Source: Sycon ciliatum (taxonomy: Eukaryota > Porifera > Calcarea > Leucosolenida > Sycettidae). Taken from it: a stretch of DNA of 64,000 nt. Shown here in pieces: positions 55,005 through 64,000 of this stretch. Location of the stretch: positions 36,008,303 to 36,072,302 of the forward strand of contig NC_088645.1 of NCBI RefSeq assembly GCF_964019385.1, read 5' to 3'. The notes under the pieces were generated by a model. It saw only the letters and a list, made by a program, of their open reading frames with translations, searched no databases and had not been told where the DNA came from. The position numbers and the translations under genes were made by a program. Each line of letters starts with the position of its first letter. Position 1 is the first letter of the stretch.

Positions 55005-56588
55005 TGCAGAAGACATTACTTCAGTAACGTCTGGCGGTATCCAGGGTCCACACAGCTTTAATTTGGTGTTTGTGTGTTTGTGTCACGTCTGGCGCTATCC
55101 CGTATCTGTCTCGTACCGTACTGTACCATCAAACACAGCTGCTCACATACAGCTGGCCGCACTATTCAAATAGGGCTTTCAAACGCAAGATCATAACGTG
55201 AAGCAACTTGGAAGAATGAGTATGAATGCGAAGTGTATGGGGGAATGCAAGTAGGGCGATAGTGCGGGTTCAAATCCCAGGTAATGCCTGAAAAAATAGG
55301 AAAATTAAATTTTTTATAACATCTCTATTCTTTTGTTGCCGTCATCAAGGCGGTAGATGGTGTCGTATTACCCTCGACCGTACCTGTCCCGTGCCTGTCC
55401 CGTACCGAACAATCAAAGACGGCTGGCCACAATGCATATTCAAATACGGCTTCCAAATACAAGATGGGCCGCGATCAGCTAAAACATGTCTTTGGGGTTT
55501 CGTAAAAAAGTTGGGAAATGATGAAATGAAAAAAAATGTTTTTTTGGAGCGCGTTCACTCTGCACTTCATTCAAATGATTCATGATGTGGCGATCATCTT
55601 CTCAAAAAAAATTTTTTTGTTCAAACACTTGTTTGGCGTTCTACTTCAAGTAGCTGGTGAGCAAAGACTGACAATGTCCGCATCTAGTGATACTAGAGCA
55701 GCTCGCAGGGCCAGACGATCGCTGTGCATGGCCCAGGTTTGTTCAGGTGTCTGCAAGTCCGTGGCGGCGGGTCTGCCGAGCGACGCTGACAATTTGTTGG
55801 GATCTCATTGATGTTGATGTCGACAGTGAAGCTGAATCGTCCCCGTCGTCTCCAGTAGCTAAGAGGCACAAGTTGTGGGCTAGTACATAATCATTTAGGC
55901 GGCGAACCGGCTGCCTTACGACGTTACTTGCGTTTAGCTCTCATGAGGCGTCTGACGCAGTCTCGGAAACGCAGGCGACGATCGAAAGTGTCACTGCCAG
56001 AATCGAAAGAGTATGCAAGTGCAACGCCGCCCAGCGCATCGTGTTGCTTTTCAGGAAGAACTTGGGCCATGCCTTTGAACTGATGTCGTTGACATGCTCA
56101 AGTCGGTGTCAACATCTTTAGTTCCGTTGTATTGTGCTCCGCCACAAAAGCCACTAAGTAATAGTTTGTCTCTTTGTGTCAAACTGCGCGAAAACTGTCA
56201 TTTCTATTTCAAAGTACATATTTTGAAAGCGGTGTTTGGGGCACTTGTAGACTACTTTTCTGCCCTGTATCACCTTCAAGAGGTCAAGTAAGATCCCAAG
56301 AACTGTTTTCTGGAGGAAAACAAAATTTGAAAATTTTCAGCCTAAGACATGTTTTAGCTGGTTGTGGCCCAGATCATAACGTGAAGCAACTTGGAAGAAT
56401 TAGTATGTATGCGAAGTGTATCGGGATGCATGCAGGGCGATAGTACGGGTTCGAATCCCAGGTTATGTCTAAAAACACAAAGTAGAAATTTATAAGAATT
56501 TATAATACCCCTATGCTTTATTTTTGTCTAGGTCATCAAGGCAAAAAAAGCATAGCGTAGGGCCCTGAGCTTCCAAGCTCTCTCGTTG
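55005..56588. repeat. Dispersed palindromic family E, copy 3, interrupted
   Basis: TAGCTATGCAGAAGACATTA to 55462, then an insertion, then GATCATAACGTGAAGCAACT from 56372 to CTTCCAAGCTCTCTCG at 56586. Same boxes as copies 1 and 2. Confidence 0.7.
55463..56371. mobile_element. TIR element inserted in family E copy 3
   Basis: Left TGGGCCGCGATCAGCTAAAA, right (inverted) TGGGCCACAACCAGCTAAAA. Flanked by GA on both sides; the paralogous empty site reads AATACAAGATCATAACG (minus strand of about 40165-40190). The inside has a CG-richer stretch (55676-55900) with a short open frame MSASSDTRAARRARRS that may be captured or transposase-derived sequence. Confidence 0.68.
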
Positions 56589-56649
56589 TTAATATTAACT
56601 GGTTTGAGGGAAAGAGACAAACGGGAAAAGTCAGAAGAAAAAATTGACT

Positions 56650-56721
56650 GTCACCACCAGGACTCGAACCAGGGACCCTCGCTTGTAGCCAGCGATGCTC
56701 CAACCACTGAGCTATGGTGTA
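56650..56721 (-). tRNA. tRNA-like Pol III unit (SINE head or tRNA pseudogene), anticodon position CTA
   Basis: The minus strand folds as a 72-nt cloverleaf: acceptor ACACCA region with 5 of 7 pairs, D-arm GCTC/GAGC, anticodon stem TCGCT/AGCGA with loop GGCTACA, T-arm CCTGG/CCTGG with one mismatch and loop TTCGAGT. The A box TAGCTCAGTGGTTGG and B box GGTTCGAGTCC are good, and a T6 terminator follows 6 bases after (56643-56638). G at position 33 and a CTA anticodon argue against a normal decoding tRNA. Confidence 0.6.
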
Positions 56722-56867
56722 GTCGTCATCCCAGCAGAGGCCGTTCAACATTTTCTTCAGACTTCGTAACTCACACTTCCTATGAATCCACACAGGCGGG
56801 TGGGACGCACTCCTCACTGTAACCCACACACTTCACGTACAAACTAGCATGCGGGTAGCCCCAAGCC

Positions 56868-57098
56868 TCAGCCCCAATTATTATTATTGTTAAATTTTTG
56901 ATAGGGAAATCCCCACAGGCCTAAGGCCTTTTGACAGGGTACCCTAAAAAAATTAAGAACAGAATTACGGAAGGTATGCAAGGAAGAACTTGAGCGGACC
57001 TCCGCTGGGAGGGCATTCCAGCGGTCAGAGCCAAGGAAAGTGACAGAAAATAAACCATAGCGACGTTTGGCTGTCGGAAGAGCAAGGGAAGACGACAC
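56868..57098 (-). pseudogene. LINE reverse transcriptase C-terminal fragment
   Basis: The minus-strand peptide TAKRRYGLFSVTFLGSDRWN then ALPAEVRSSSSLHTFRNSVL matches the common C-terminal tail of non-LTR retrotransposon RTs (W-N-x-LP...S-x-x-x-F). The 3-prime end runs into AATAAT repeats at 56878-56890, consistent with a LINE tail. 5-prime truncated. Confidence 0.65.
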
Positions 57099-57289
57099 TT
57101 GAGAGCGGGTGCGAGAACTAGTGCAGGTAGAATTAGAGCGATGAGAAGGGATCTTCGCTATGTTCTAGTACAGACCAGGTTTGGTTAGCAGTTCTAAACA
57201 TTTTTGCACCGCAGCTTACAATTGTAGGCGCTGTAACATTGCTTATGATGAATAAAGATTATTATAAAAAGCTCAAAGGTTATTACGAA

Positions 57290-57912
57290 CTTAGAAGTTG
57301 CGACTTCGGCGGTAATAGTCATGAAGTTGATTGTTCCAACTAGGAACACACGCTTCTTGCCGAACTTGACACTTGACTGACTCACGACTGCCATCCGGAG
57401 CACACGAGGAGCACAAGTTGGAACAATCAACTTCATGACTATTACCGCCGAAGTCGCAACTTCTAAGTTCGTATTGTTGTCCCTCACGCGGACGTGCGAC
57501 TAGTTGTTGGAGGTGACAGCGTTGCGAATAGCTATACTGGCTCTCAACGTCTGTTTATCACAACTCCATGTGCGACTCTGACTCACGCTGCTACCTGGAG
57601 CTTCACGAGGTGTTTGTCGCGATGGAAACAAAGCGTCTCTGTACGTTTGTATCCCTGGTGATGGTTTGGCCTGGAGAGCAGTATATAAGTGGTGCTTTTC
57701 AGGCACAATCTTCCTCAGCCTACTCAAGCTCAACTGATGAGGGGTGAATTCCCCGAAACACTGTGTATTGAGCAGGGAGTGGTGCTTTCTTGCAGGTTTG
57801 CCGAGTGGAAGGTGCGACGTGCTCCTCGTGTGCTCCGGATGGCAGTCGTGAGTCAGTCAAGTGTCAAGTTCGGCAAGAAGCGTGTGTTCCTAGTTGGAAC
57901 AATCAACTTCAA
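57290..57912 (+). mobile_element. Hammerhead-bearing repeat element, copy 2, with inverted tail
   Basis: AGTTGCGACTTCGGCGGTAA is mirrored at 57440-57465, the TATATAAGTGGTGC and ribozyme follow, and the downstream part ATGGCAGTCGTGAGTCAGTC to TAGTTGGAACAATCAACTTC (57840-57910) is repeated inverted at 57330-57410. The layout suggests an inverted partial copy fused to a full one. Confidence 0.7.
57728..57773 (+). ncRNA. Type I hammerhead ribozyme, second copy of the 34.5 kb family
   Basis: Identical through all stems and core to the 34.5 kb motif: GCTCAA, CTGATGA, GGGG/CCCC, GAAA, ACACTGTGT, cleavage after A57767, TTGAGC. The flanks (TATATAAGTGGTGC upstream, GGGAGTGGTGCTTTCTTGCA downstream) are also shared. 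Conservation of the ribozyme in two separate copies argues against chance. Confidence 0.88.
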
Positions 57913-58301
57913 AGATTATTATAATATTATTATTACTCATTCTATTATTATTGTGAACATCAAAACAGTCAGCATTACCTGTGAGACGAAGACAAACAAA
58001 CAAACACAACAGAACTTACTTCTAATTTCCAGATGATCATGTGAGAGAGCTATCGGGGAGAGATAAGTAAGTCGAAGACGTCCGATTAAGAAGTGGTCTC
58101 GGAAGAACCACGCTGCGTGGGGAAAGATAAGAGCTCTTTGCTCCAATAGACAAACCGCAGCGTGGAATGAGGAAACCGTCAACTGACCAATTTCGAAGGT
58201 CCAGACAACCAAGCTTGTAGTGTACAATCCGCAACCGAGTTTAATAAATTCGCGCCAAGGCGCATCAACCAAGTCTTCAACCCTTGAACTCCAGCTTGAA
58301 C

Positions 58302-58338
58302 CAGGGAGTAGTACACTACGGTATTGTACTACTCCCTG
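58302..58338. mobile_element. 37-bp palindromic hAT-like insertion with 8-bp duplication
   Basis: CAGGGAGTAGTACA and TGTACTACTCCCTG face each other across about nine bases. GCTTGAAC flanks both sides (58294-58301, 58339-58346). Confidence 0.74.
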
Positions 58339-58362
58339 GCTTGAACCTTCACAGATATCATC

Positions 58363-58632
58363 AAGAGTACATAACCCCAAGAGTGTGCAACTGCCTGCAC
58401 AACCTCTATGCTGTGCTGCGACGGCAGAACTTCACATCACGTGACATGGTTCAAAAGGTTATGCTGGCAAACAGTGCAAAGTGACCACAAGAGAGTTGTA
58501 CCCAAAGCTGGGCTGCGTACAACCCAGTATCTATCATGCATTGTAGAGTGCACGGGTTCATCACGTGATGTGAAGTTCTGCCGTCGCAGACCCCATAGCT
58601 GGAGTTGCACACTCTTGGGGTTATGTACTCTT
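58363..58632. mobile_element. Miniature element, AAGAGTACATAA family, with perfect 9-bp duplication
   Basis: TIR AAGAGTACATAACCCC with its inverse, and GATATCATC on both sides (58354-58362, 58633-58641). A 9-bp duplication is the hallmark of Mutator-like elements. The interior carries inverted GGCAGAACTTCACATCACGTGA arms. Confidence 0.82.
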
Positions 58633-58670
58633 GATATCATCAAGAGTACATAATTATGTACATATGGATA

Positions 58671-59485
58671 CTGTAAAACGACAAACTTTCGCGGCGGCTA
58701 AATTTAGCGTTTTAGCAAACTGGACCAGTTAGCGGCGATTAATTTTAGCGATTTTTACCTTCCACCGAAAATCAAAGAATTTTATTTTACGAAGCCTCGG
58801 AGTGCTGGGCGCAGAGTGCATGAAGAATGAGAGAAGAAACCAAAGAATGAAAGAAGGAATCAAGGAATAAAAGAAGGAATCAAGGAATGTAAGAAGGAGT
58901 CAAGGCACCAAAGAGAACCATATGGTAAGTACTAGTACTGGGAGAAAGGATGGCACGTTCGACGAGGGATCATCGGAAGACTTTCTCTTCGAACTGCTGA
59001 GCCACTGCGATAGTCATCGCGATAAAATTCAGAAGACTTCTTCGAGCAGTACAGCACTAAAATCTACGCAACAGCAAGCTGGCCAAACGCTCCAAGAAGT
59101 TCAACAACACTCTCCACAACACTGAGGTCGTTCGTTTTATTCTCTTCTAGTTCAAGTCGCCGTACTCCAACGACAACTAATGTTTGTTACTTGCAAGACT
59201 GGTGTTGGTACGTAACCCATCGTTGCAACAGCTGCGCTCTTTGGTTGGACATAGCCGGCCGTGCAAGCATCGATCAGCGCTGTGAATGTACAGTCAGTGC
59301 AGTGAGTGATGCATGCGCATGTACGAGTCGTACTGTACAGATCTGTTGCAAAACGATCGATCATCAACGCATCGCGTAGTACGGAATAGTACAAATTTCA
59401 TATTCGCGTGTCAAACTTTCGCGATTCGACCCTGCTCGCGAAAGTCGCGAAAGTTAATCGCTCGCGAAAGTTTGTCGTTTTACAG
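58671..59485. mobile_element. TA-flanked TIR element, CTGTAAAACGACAAACTTTC ends
   Basis: Left CTGTAAAACGACAAACTTTC, right GAAAGTTTGTCGTTTTACAG, TA flanks. It splits a remnant of the AAGAGTACATAA family: AAGAGTACATAATTATG lies left and TTATGTACTCTT right of it. A similar sequence (ACTGTAAAGCGATTAACTTTCGCGG) is at 8054-8078. Confidence 0.78.
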
Positions 59486-59534
59486 TATGTTATGTACTCT
59501 TGAAATTTCTCATGTAAACACAGCCCAAGGCCAA

Positions 59535-59957
59535 GGCTGTGTTTACATGAGAAATTTCAACCCGGGTCGAGTTCAGCCCGGGTTGAAAGTCTGTACGACA
59601 AACAAAAGAGGTGAGCGTTTACATGAAGACAGGTGACCCGGGTCAACTACTGACATGCCGCCAAAAGTCCACTTCTACAGTCCTGTATGGTCACTCGAAT
59701 CCGTTCGCGCGAAATTTGTATCTGCAGTGCTGTTCAAACCTGGCGCGAGATACGCACAGAAGTACGTTTGTACGATTTTCTTGACCCGGGTTGATTTCAA
59801 CCCTCCCCTTGGGGGGAGGGTTGAAATCAACCCGAGGCGAAATTTCAACCCGGGTCAAGCGCAATGCGTCATGTAAACGCGCCATTCACTTTGAACACAT
59901 GGCGGGTTGAAATCTGACCCGGGTCGAACTCAACCCGGGTTGAAACGCTTCATGTAA
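59535..59957. mobile_element. GGCTGTGTTTACATGA fold-back element, first copy
   Basis: Left end GGCTGTGTTTACATGAG, right end CATGTAAAC (cut by CCAGGGAGTCGTA). Rich in CCCGGGT repeats. An inverted scrap of the same end (TCATGTAAACACAGCC) directly precedes it at 59509-59524. Confidence 0.72.
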
Positions 59958-59980
59958 ACCAGGGAGTCGTACTCAAACTA

Positions 59981-60411
59981 GGCTGTGTTTACATGAGAAA
60001 TTTCAACCCGGGTCGAGTTCAGCCCGGGTTGAAAGTCTGTACGATAGACAAAAGAGGTGAGCTTTTACATGAAGACAGTTGACCCGGGTCAAATACTGAT
60101 ATGCCGCAAAAAGTCCACTTCTACAGTCCTGTATGGTCACGTGAATCCGTTCGCGCGAAATTTGCATCTGCAGTGCCGTTCAAACCTGGCGCGAGATACG
60201 CACAGAAGTACGTTTGTACGATTTTCTTGACCCGGGTTGATTTCAACCCTCCCCTTGGGGGGAGGGTTGAAATCAACCCGGGGCGAAATTTCAACCCGGG
60301 TCAAGCGCAATGCGTCATGTAAACGCGCAATTCATTTTATGCACATGGCGGGTTGAAATATGACCCGGGTCGAACTCAACCCGGGTTGAAACGCCTCATG
60401 TAAACACCGCC
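59981..60411. mobile_element. GGCTGTGTTTACATGA fold-back element, second copy, complete
   Basis: GGCTGTGTTTACATGAG to CTCATGTAAACACCGCC with TA flanks. The middle (about 60229-60285) is a long hairpin centred on CCCTCCCCTTGGGGGGAGGG. About 95 percent alike to the first copy by eye. Confidence 0.78.
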
Positions 60412-61185
60412 TAAGGAGGTGACACGGCACAGAAATCCGTGTCACAGGGGTTGACTCGCACCCGTGACCCCTCGTTGTTACTTTTGGAATAGTTCAGTCC
60501 AGTCCAGTCCGAAAGGTCATACTCGGATCGACTCGCCTTCTGTACTTCACCTCCAAGCGTGCAACGCAAGACCCGCAAAGTATGATTTTTCTGTAGGGAA
60601 CGATTTTGCCATTGATCAAGTTTTTATAGGAGTGCTCAAGCATACTACGATTGCTGAGACGTCCCGAGCACGCTTGTTCAGGTTCTCTATTTTTGACGAG
60701 CCGGTCCTACAGCCCCCTACATTGTATCTAACGACGTAGGAGCTGACAATGTAAGAGGATTTCCCTGGAAATAATGATGATGGTGGTGTGACTGCTGCAG
60801 GAAAAATGCTGGCTGTTTATGACAGTATTATTATTATTATCTCTCCTCTATTCACTTCTTTCGAAGGCGATAAGCCAGACCCACCGGGAAATATTTCCAT
60901 GGGTGGGACAGCAAAAAAGAAAGTGAAAAAACAAAAACAAAAATAAATAAATAAATAAAACCTACTTGAAGTAAAAACCAAAGGGACAAGAACTAGTTGA
61001 AGGAAGAGGAAGAAAGGAAAGAAACTCAATCCGAACTCCAACATCAAAACAATAATAAGGAATTTGCAGCGACAGGCAAAATACATCAACCAATGAAGGG
61101 AGTAGTAACAAAGGAAATAGCAGTCTTTATCAGTCGTTATTCAAGTCTCTTAGCTATTGAACATGCAAACGCAGCAGAGGTGCAT
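60412..61185. other. No gene recognised
   Basis: Mixed sequence with an A-rich stretch (60914-60960). Nothing else supportable. Confidence 0.35.
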
Positions 61186-61399
61186 CTACATGTTAAGGAT
61201 AGTTCTTAGTATTTTAATCGAACTTTGTATAGCCTCCTGTTGCACAATAGCCAGGTCTCCTCCCTGCACAGTCCGAAGGCATTGAGGAGTCTCCCCCACC
61301 AAGCCTCCCAGGGCACCGACAACCACAGGGACCACGTCAACCTGGGTGAGGGACCAAATCCTCGAAATCTCCCGCTTCAAATCATAATATTTCGAGCGC

Positions 61400-61400
<1 letters not shown>
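61186..61400 (-). pseudogene. Retroelement C-terminal fragment (non-LTR type)
   Basis: The peptide KYYDLKREISRIWSLTQVDV, VPVVVGALGGLV and then LRTVQGGDLAIVQQEAIQSS, IKILRTIL equals the familiar C-terminal block of a group of LINE RTs (K-Y-x-D-L-x-R-E-I...VVPVVVGALG...ILR). Cut at its 5-prime side by the ATT repeat and PLE dimer. Confidence 0.65.
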
Positions 61401-61401
<1 letters not shown>

Positions 61402-61435
<34 letters not shown>

Positions 61436-61436
61436 T
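61402..61436. repeat. ATT microsatellite at the PLE dimer edge
   Basis: About 11 ATT units. Similar tracts lie at 9303-9335, 10927-10950, 12014-12035, 60826-60840, 62568-62589 and 62921-62935, mostly at retroelement ends. Confidence 0.93.
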
Positions 61437-61493
61437 CGTAATACGTATTCGCATGCAACGACGCAAATCCACACAATTCAGTAGACACTTTTT

Positions 61494-61529
61494 CTATCAA
61501 ACGTTTTCTTTCCCTTCTCTTCAGGATAG
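61494..61529 (-). ncRNA. Hammerhead-like motif of the left PLE arm
   Basis: The minus strand reads stem I CTATC/GATAG, core CTGAAGA (fits CUGANGA), GAAA, AACGTT and cleavage base T. Stem II (GAAGGGAAA) does not pair convincingly. It is 3-prime of the PLE tail. Confidence 0.55.
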
Positions 61530-61682
61530 TACAGGGAATGTTGGAAATTAGAAAAACACATAACTATATAGAGAATGAAAGAAAGAAAAAGTCAACACTT
61601 CAACATAGGTGTTAAAAGTGATTAAAGTGTTAAAAACTCAAAAACAAACAGCTGCAAGTTGTAGACAAACACGTTGAACACA

Positions 61683-62036
61683 TCAGGGGACACTTGTCAC
61701 ACTTTCACGAGGTGTGACACCAAACAACTGCAACGATAACACATTCTCCTTCTGTACACATAGTTCTGGATCTAGTTTACGAATATACAGAGCTTCTAAC
61801 ACAGCAAGATGTAACTTAGACCTTCCACGAGTCAAAATCGAAAAGATATCATCACTATACAACTTACGACAACTAGCACTGCCCGACAAATGACGCTTGA
61901 TGGACGATGTCCGATCACTTAGCTCTGTCACCTTCGACGCCTGCCGTTGTTCTCTTCCGTTAGGCTTGTTTGGTTGGTTGCTCCGGTCCACACCTCCAAC
62001 GTCCGTTGATTTCATGTCCGTTTTTGTTGATTTCAT
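61683..62036 (-). pseudogene. PLE protein C-terminal tail, left arm of an inverted dimer
   Basis: Encodes SSIKRHLSGSASCRKLYSDD, LAVLEALYIRKLDPELCVQK and LQLFGVTPRE on the minus strand. It is clearly homologous to the 11.2 kb copy. The 3-prime flank (61494-61529) has a hammerhead-like motif. Truncated at the 5-prime side near the dimer centre at about 62040-62070. Confidence 0.72.
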
Positions 62037-62065
62037 GGCCGTTTTCGTGTCACTTTCGTGTCACT

Positions 62066-62287
62066 TCCATCAAGCGTCATTTGTCGGGCAGTGCTAGTTG
62101 TCGTAAGTTGTATAGTGATGATATCTTTTCGATTTTGACTCGTGGAAGGTCTAAGTTACATCTTGCTGTGTTAGAAGCTCTGTATATTCGTAAACTAGAT
62201 CCAGAACTATGTGTACAGAAGGAGAATGTGTTATCGTTGCAGTTGTTTGGTGTCACACCTCGTGAAAGTGTGACAAGTGTCCCCTGA
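62066..62287 (+). pseudogene. PLE protein C-terminal tail, right arm of an inverted dimer
   Basis: The plus strand repeats IKRHLSGSASCRKLYSDD and LAVLEALYIRKLDPELCVQK, almost identical to the left arm, and ends TPRESVTSVP. The two arms point outward from a short centre, so each ends in its own 3-prime flank and hammerhead-like motif. The near-identity suggests a recent event. Confidence 0.72.
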
Positions 62288-62440
62288 TGTGTTCAACGTG
62301 TTTGTCTACAACTTGCAGCTGTTTGTTTTTGAGTTTTTAACACTTTAATCATTTTTAACACCTATGTTGAAGTGTTGACTTTTTCTTTCTTTCATTCTCT
62401 ATATAGTTATGTGTTTTTCTAATTTCCAACCTTCCCTGTA

Positions 62441-62476
62441 CTATCCTGAAGAGAAGGGAAAGAAAACGTTTGATAG
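62441..62476 (+). ncRNA. Hammerhead-like motif of the right PLE arm
   Basis: CTATC, CTGAAGA, GAAAACGTTT, GATAG, the inverted twin of 61494-61529, located about 155 bases downstream of the PLE stop codon. Confidence 0.55.
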
Positions 62477-62589
62477 AAAAAGTGTCTACTGAATTGTGTG
62501 GATTTGCGTCGTTGCATGCGAATACGTATTACGAAACTGTTTTTCCCACCGCCTCCAAACTACTGTTTGAATTATTATTATTATTATTA

Positions 62590-62936
62590 GCAGGCAGGCA
62601 TAGTGGGATGGTCTAAGACCATGATTGAGAAACAGAGGGTACCAGGTTCAAGTCCTGCTTGGAAGCGGAAGGATTTTTTCCAGCCGTGCTGCGACCCACA
62701 GTTAATTGGGAACTCGTGGCCTGGCACGAGGGAAACATGGATGCAGTGAATGGGATTTCGGTCTTTGACCACTTTGTGGTGGGTCTGATCTACTCACCTC
62801 CCACCGCTTAGGAACTGCATCTGCGCCTTGATCCAAGAGGGTGGTGGCGTTCCTGCGGATGCGGAAAACTGGGCCTTTGGCCGAGTCTCACGCGAACCGT
62901 GAAATTTTTTAATTTTTTTTTATTATTATTATTAAG
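62590..62936 (+). mobile_element. tRNA-derived SINE
   Basis: The head has an A-box-like TAGTGGGATGGTCTAAG (62601-62617) and a B box GGTTCAAGTCC (62645-62655). A body of about 250 bases (GGGAACTCGTGGCCTGGCAC, CTGCGCCTTGATCCAAGAGG) follows, and the tail is T-rich then ATT repeats. This layout (tRNA head, central domain, short-repeat tail) is that of SINEs mobilised by LINEs. Confidence 0.7.
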
Positions 62937-64000
62937 AGAGCATGTCTGAGAATACCAAAGTATGTGTGCAAGTGGATCTCTCCGATTTCGCTCAAAATTT
63001 GCAGGTAGGTTGCCTTTGGGGTGTGGATCGACTGTGCAAAGCCCTTGAAAAAGTTTCTGAAGGGAACCTTGAAATTTGCATACCCCTCAAAAATGCCCGA
63101 AATATCACATTATTTATGGGTCTAGAAACGAGTCACGCCACAGCGTATACGAACAAGCTATGAACAAAACTCCATCAAGCCAACATTGCCTCACCTTAGA
63201 AGAGTTCCTGGAGCAGTACCGCTTACCCACGCCAGCATCCCAGAAGACGAGGTCCATCACCCCCTGACGCCACAAATGATCGTCTTGAAAATAGCCAATT
63301 TACAAGCGCTGGCAAAACAGCCAGCTACGTCCTCAATTGGCCAGAACTATACACCGGCAGATAGTAGAACACCTCTTCTAGCGCCGAGGACATGTCTCCC
63401 ATCTTCCTTTTGGGGTTTTCTTGAAATAAACTTTTTTGAATTTTTCCACTCGACCATGCTGAAATACGGCCAAAGTCATACCTGCGCAGGAAAGCTCGCC
63501 CCTCCGCGACGTCTCCTCAGCAATTTCTACTCCAACACTACTCCCAAGGCCGCAGAACAAAGTATAGTGTTGACTCTGACAAGGAAAAGCAGCGGTGATC
63601 ACTTGTCACTCCAAACGACAAGCTTCTCCTTGCGCCACCAATAATTTTTTGTGCGACTGTTGATGCAAAAGTGACTGAAGGCCTGAGCGCAGTTTTTGAA
63701 TTTTATTGCAAGATGCACGGTGAGATCGCGTGCTCTGTGACGTAGGATGACGCTTCCTGCATCACGATACGCGGCCAACGATCGTGAAAGTGCCTGGAAC
63801 GCTACTCGGAACAGACCATGATGGCAGAGGTAAGATGAGCTTCATTTCCTGCTTGAACTGCTGAGTACCCCAACAAACTGTTCTAGGAGTGTTGCAATGG
63901 CAGCAAGCCGTTGAAATATGCCCCGTACAGCATGGAGAGTTATTCGTCTTTCACACTTACCTCCTGCAATCCCGAACATAGTCCAACAGTAAAAGTCCCT
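62937..64000. other. No gene recognised at the right edge
   Basis: An open frame at 62942-63163 (MSENTKVCVQVDLSDFAQNL) and two others at 63076-63644 overlap and match nothing I know. They may be a broken gene. Confidence 0.35.

Larger units (their letters stand above)
61420..62535. mobile_element. Tail-to-tail PLE dimer (large inverted repeat)
   Basis: Sequence from about 61437 (TTCGTAATACGTATTCGCATG) outward-in is repeated inverted at 62505-62537 (CATGCGAATACGTATTACGAA), and the arms stay near-identical to about 61900 and 62066. Both outer edges adjoin ATT microsatellites. Penelope-like elements are known to form inverted and tandem partial copies (established knowledge). Confidence 0.75.

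Noticed and set aside
59655..60322. Two similar 73-codon frames at 59655 and 60101 as paralogous small genes
   Set aside because: They lie inside the two copies of the same fold-back element and cross its hairpin centre.

Overview
The window looks like nuclear DNA of an invertebrate animal. The evidence is split genes with GT-AG introns, small phase-1 exons encoding extracellular EGF-like modules, long microsatellites (CA, GA, ATGT, ATT) and a dense mixture of eukaryotic transposons. There are no bacterial operons, rRNA genes or CRISPR arrays. The phylum cannot be fixed from sequence alone; a sponge or another early-branching or marine invertebrate would fit, but that is a guess.

Host gene. 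One large gene appears to run on the minus strand across most of the window. It starts at a signal-peptide exon (51275-51350) and continues leftward through at least nine internal exons to 2336, probably leaving the window at its left edge. In transcription order the exons encode: signal peptide, calcium-binding-type EGF (47805-47927), EGF with adjacent cysteines (42393-42524), sushi-like module (33254-33421), three EGFs (26949-27071, 24775-24897, 23328-23450), a second adjacent-cysteine EGF (20430-20555), a lectin-like exon (about 7342-7803) and a short EGF-like exon (2336-2443). Every splice junction I can place is phase 1, so the modules can be joined in frame. The protein would be secreted or extracellular. 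A head-to-head pair of possible first exons lies near 36868 (minus) and 36976 (plus); these are weaker.

Mobile DNA fills the introns. Region 1: 730-1400 and 9020-9300 carry a repeat family, one copy of which has a well-formed hammerhead ribozyme. Region 2: 8760-12685 is a pogo/Tigger-like terminal-inverted-repeat (TIR) element stuffed with inverted hammerhead-bearing repeats and a Penelope-like (PLE) coding tail. Region 3: 12993-16437 is an apparently intact hAT transposon with an 833-residue transposase, followed by a decayed DIRS/Ngaro-type retrotransposon (16455-19100) and two blocks of a 23-bp satellite. Region 4: 27214-28316 is a 37-bp minisatellite. Region 5: 29292-32572 is a broken, intron-containing ZBED-type hAT element. 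Region 6: 44024-47361 is a three-level nest of TIR elements beside tip-to-tip TTAA elements. Region 7: 57290-60411 holds a hammerhead element, a family with 9-bp target duplications, and fold-back elements. Region 8: 61380-62530 is a tail-to-tail PLE dimer next to a tRNA-derived SINE.

The most unusual observations are: (i) at least three separate families of hammerhead-ribozyme-bearing repeats, some attached to PLE coding tails; (ii) hAT-like insertions of only 32-37 bp that are almost pure end-to-end palindromes yet are flanked by 8-bp target duplications; and (iii) a 37-bp satellite resembling the 5-prime flank of a tRNA-like Pol III unit.
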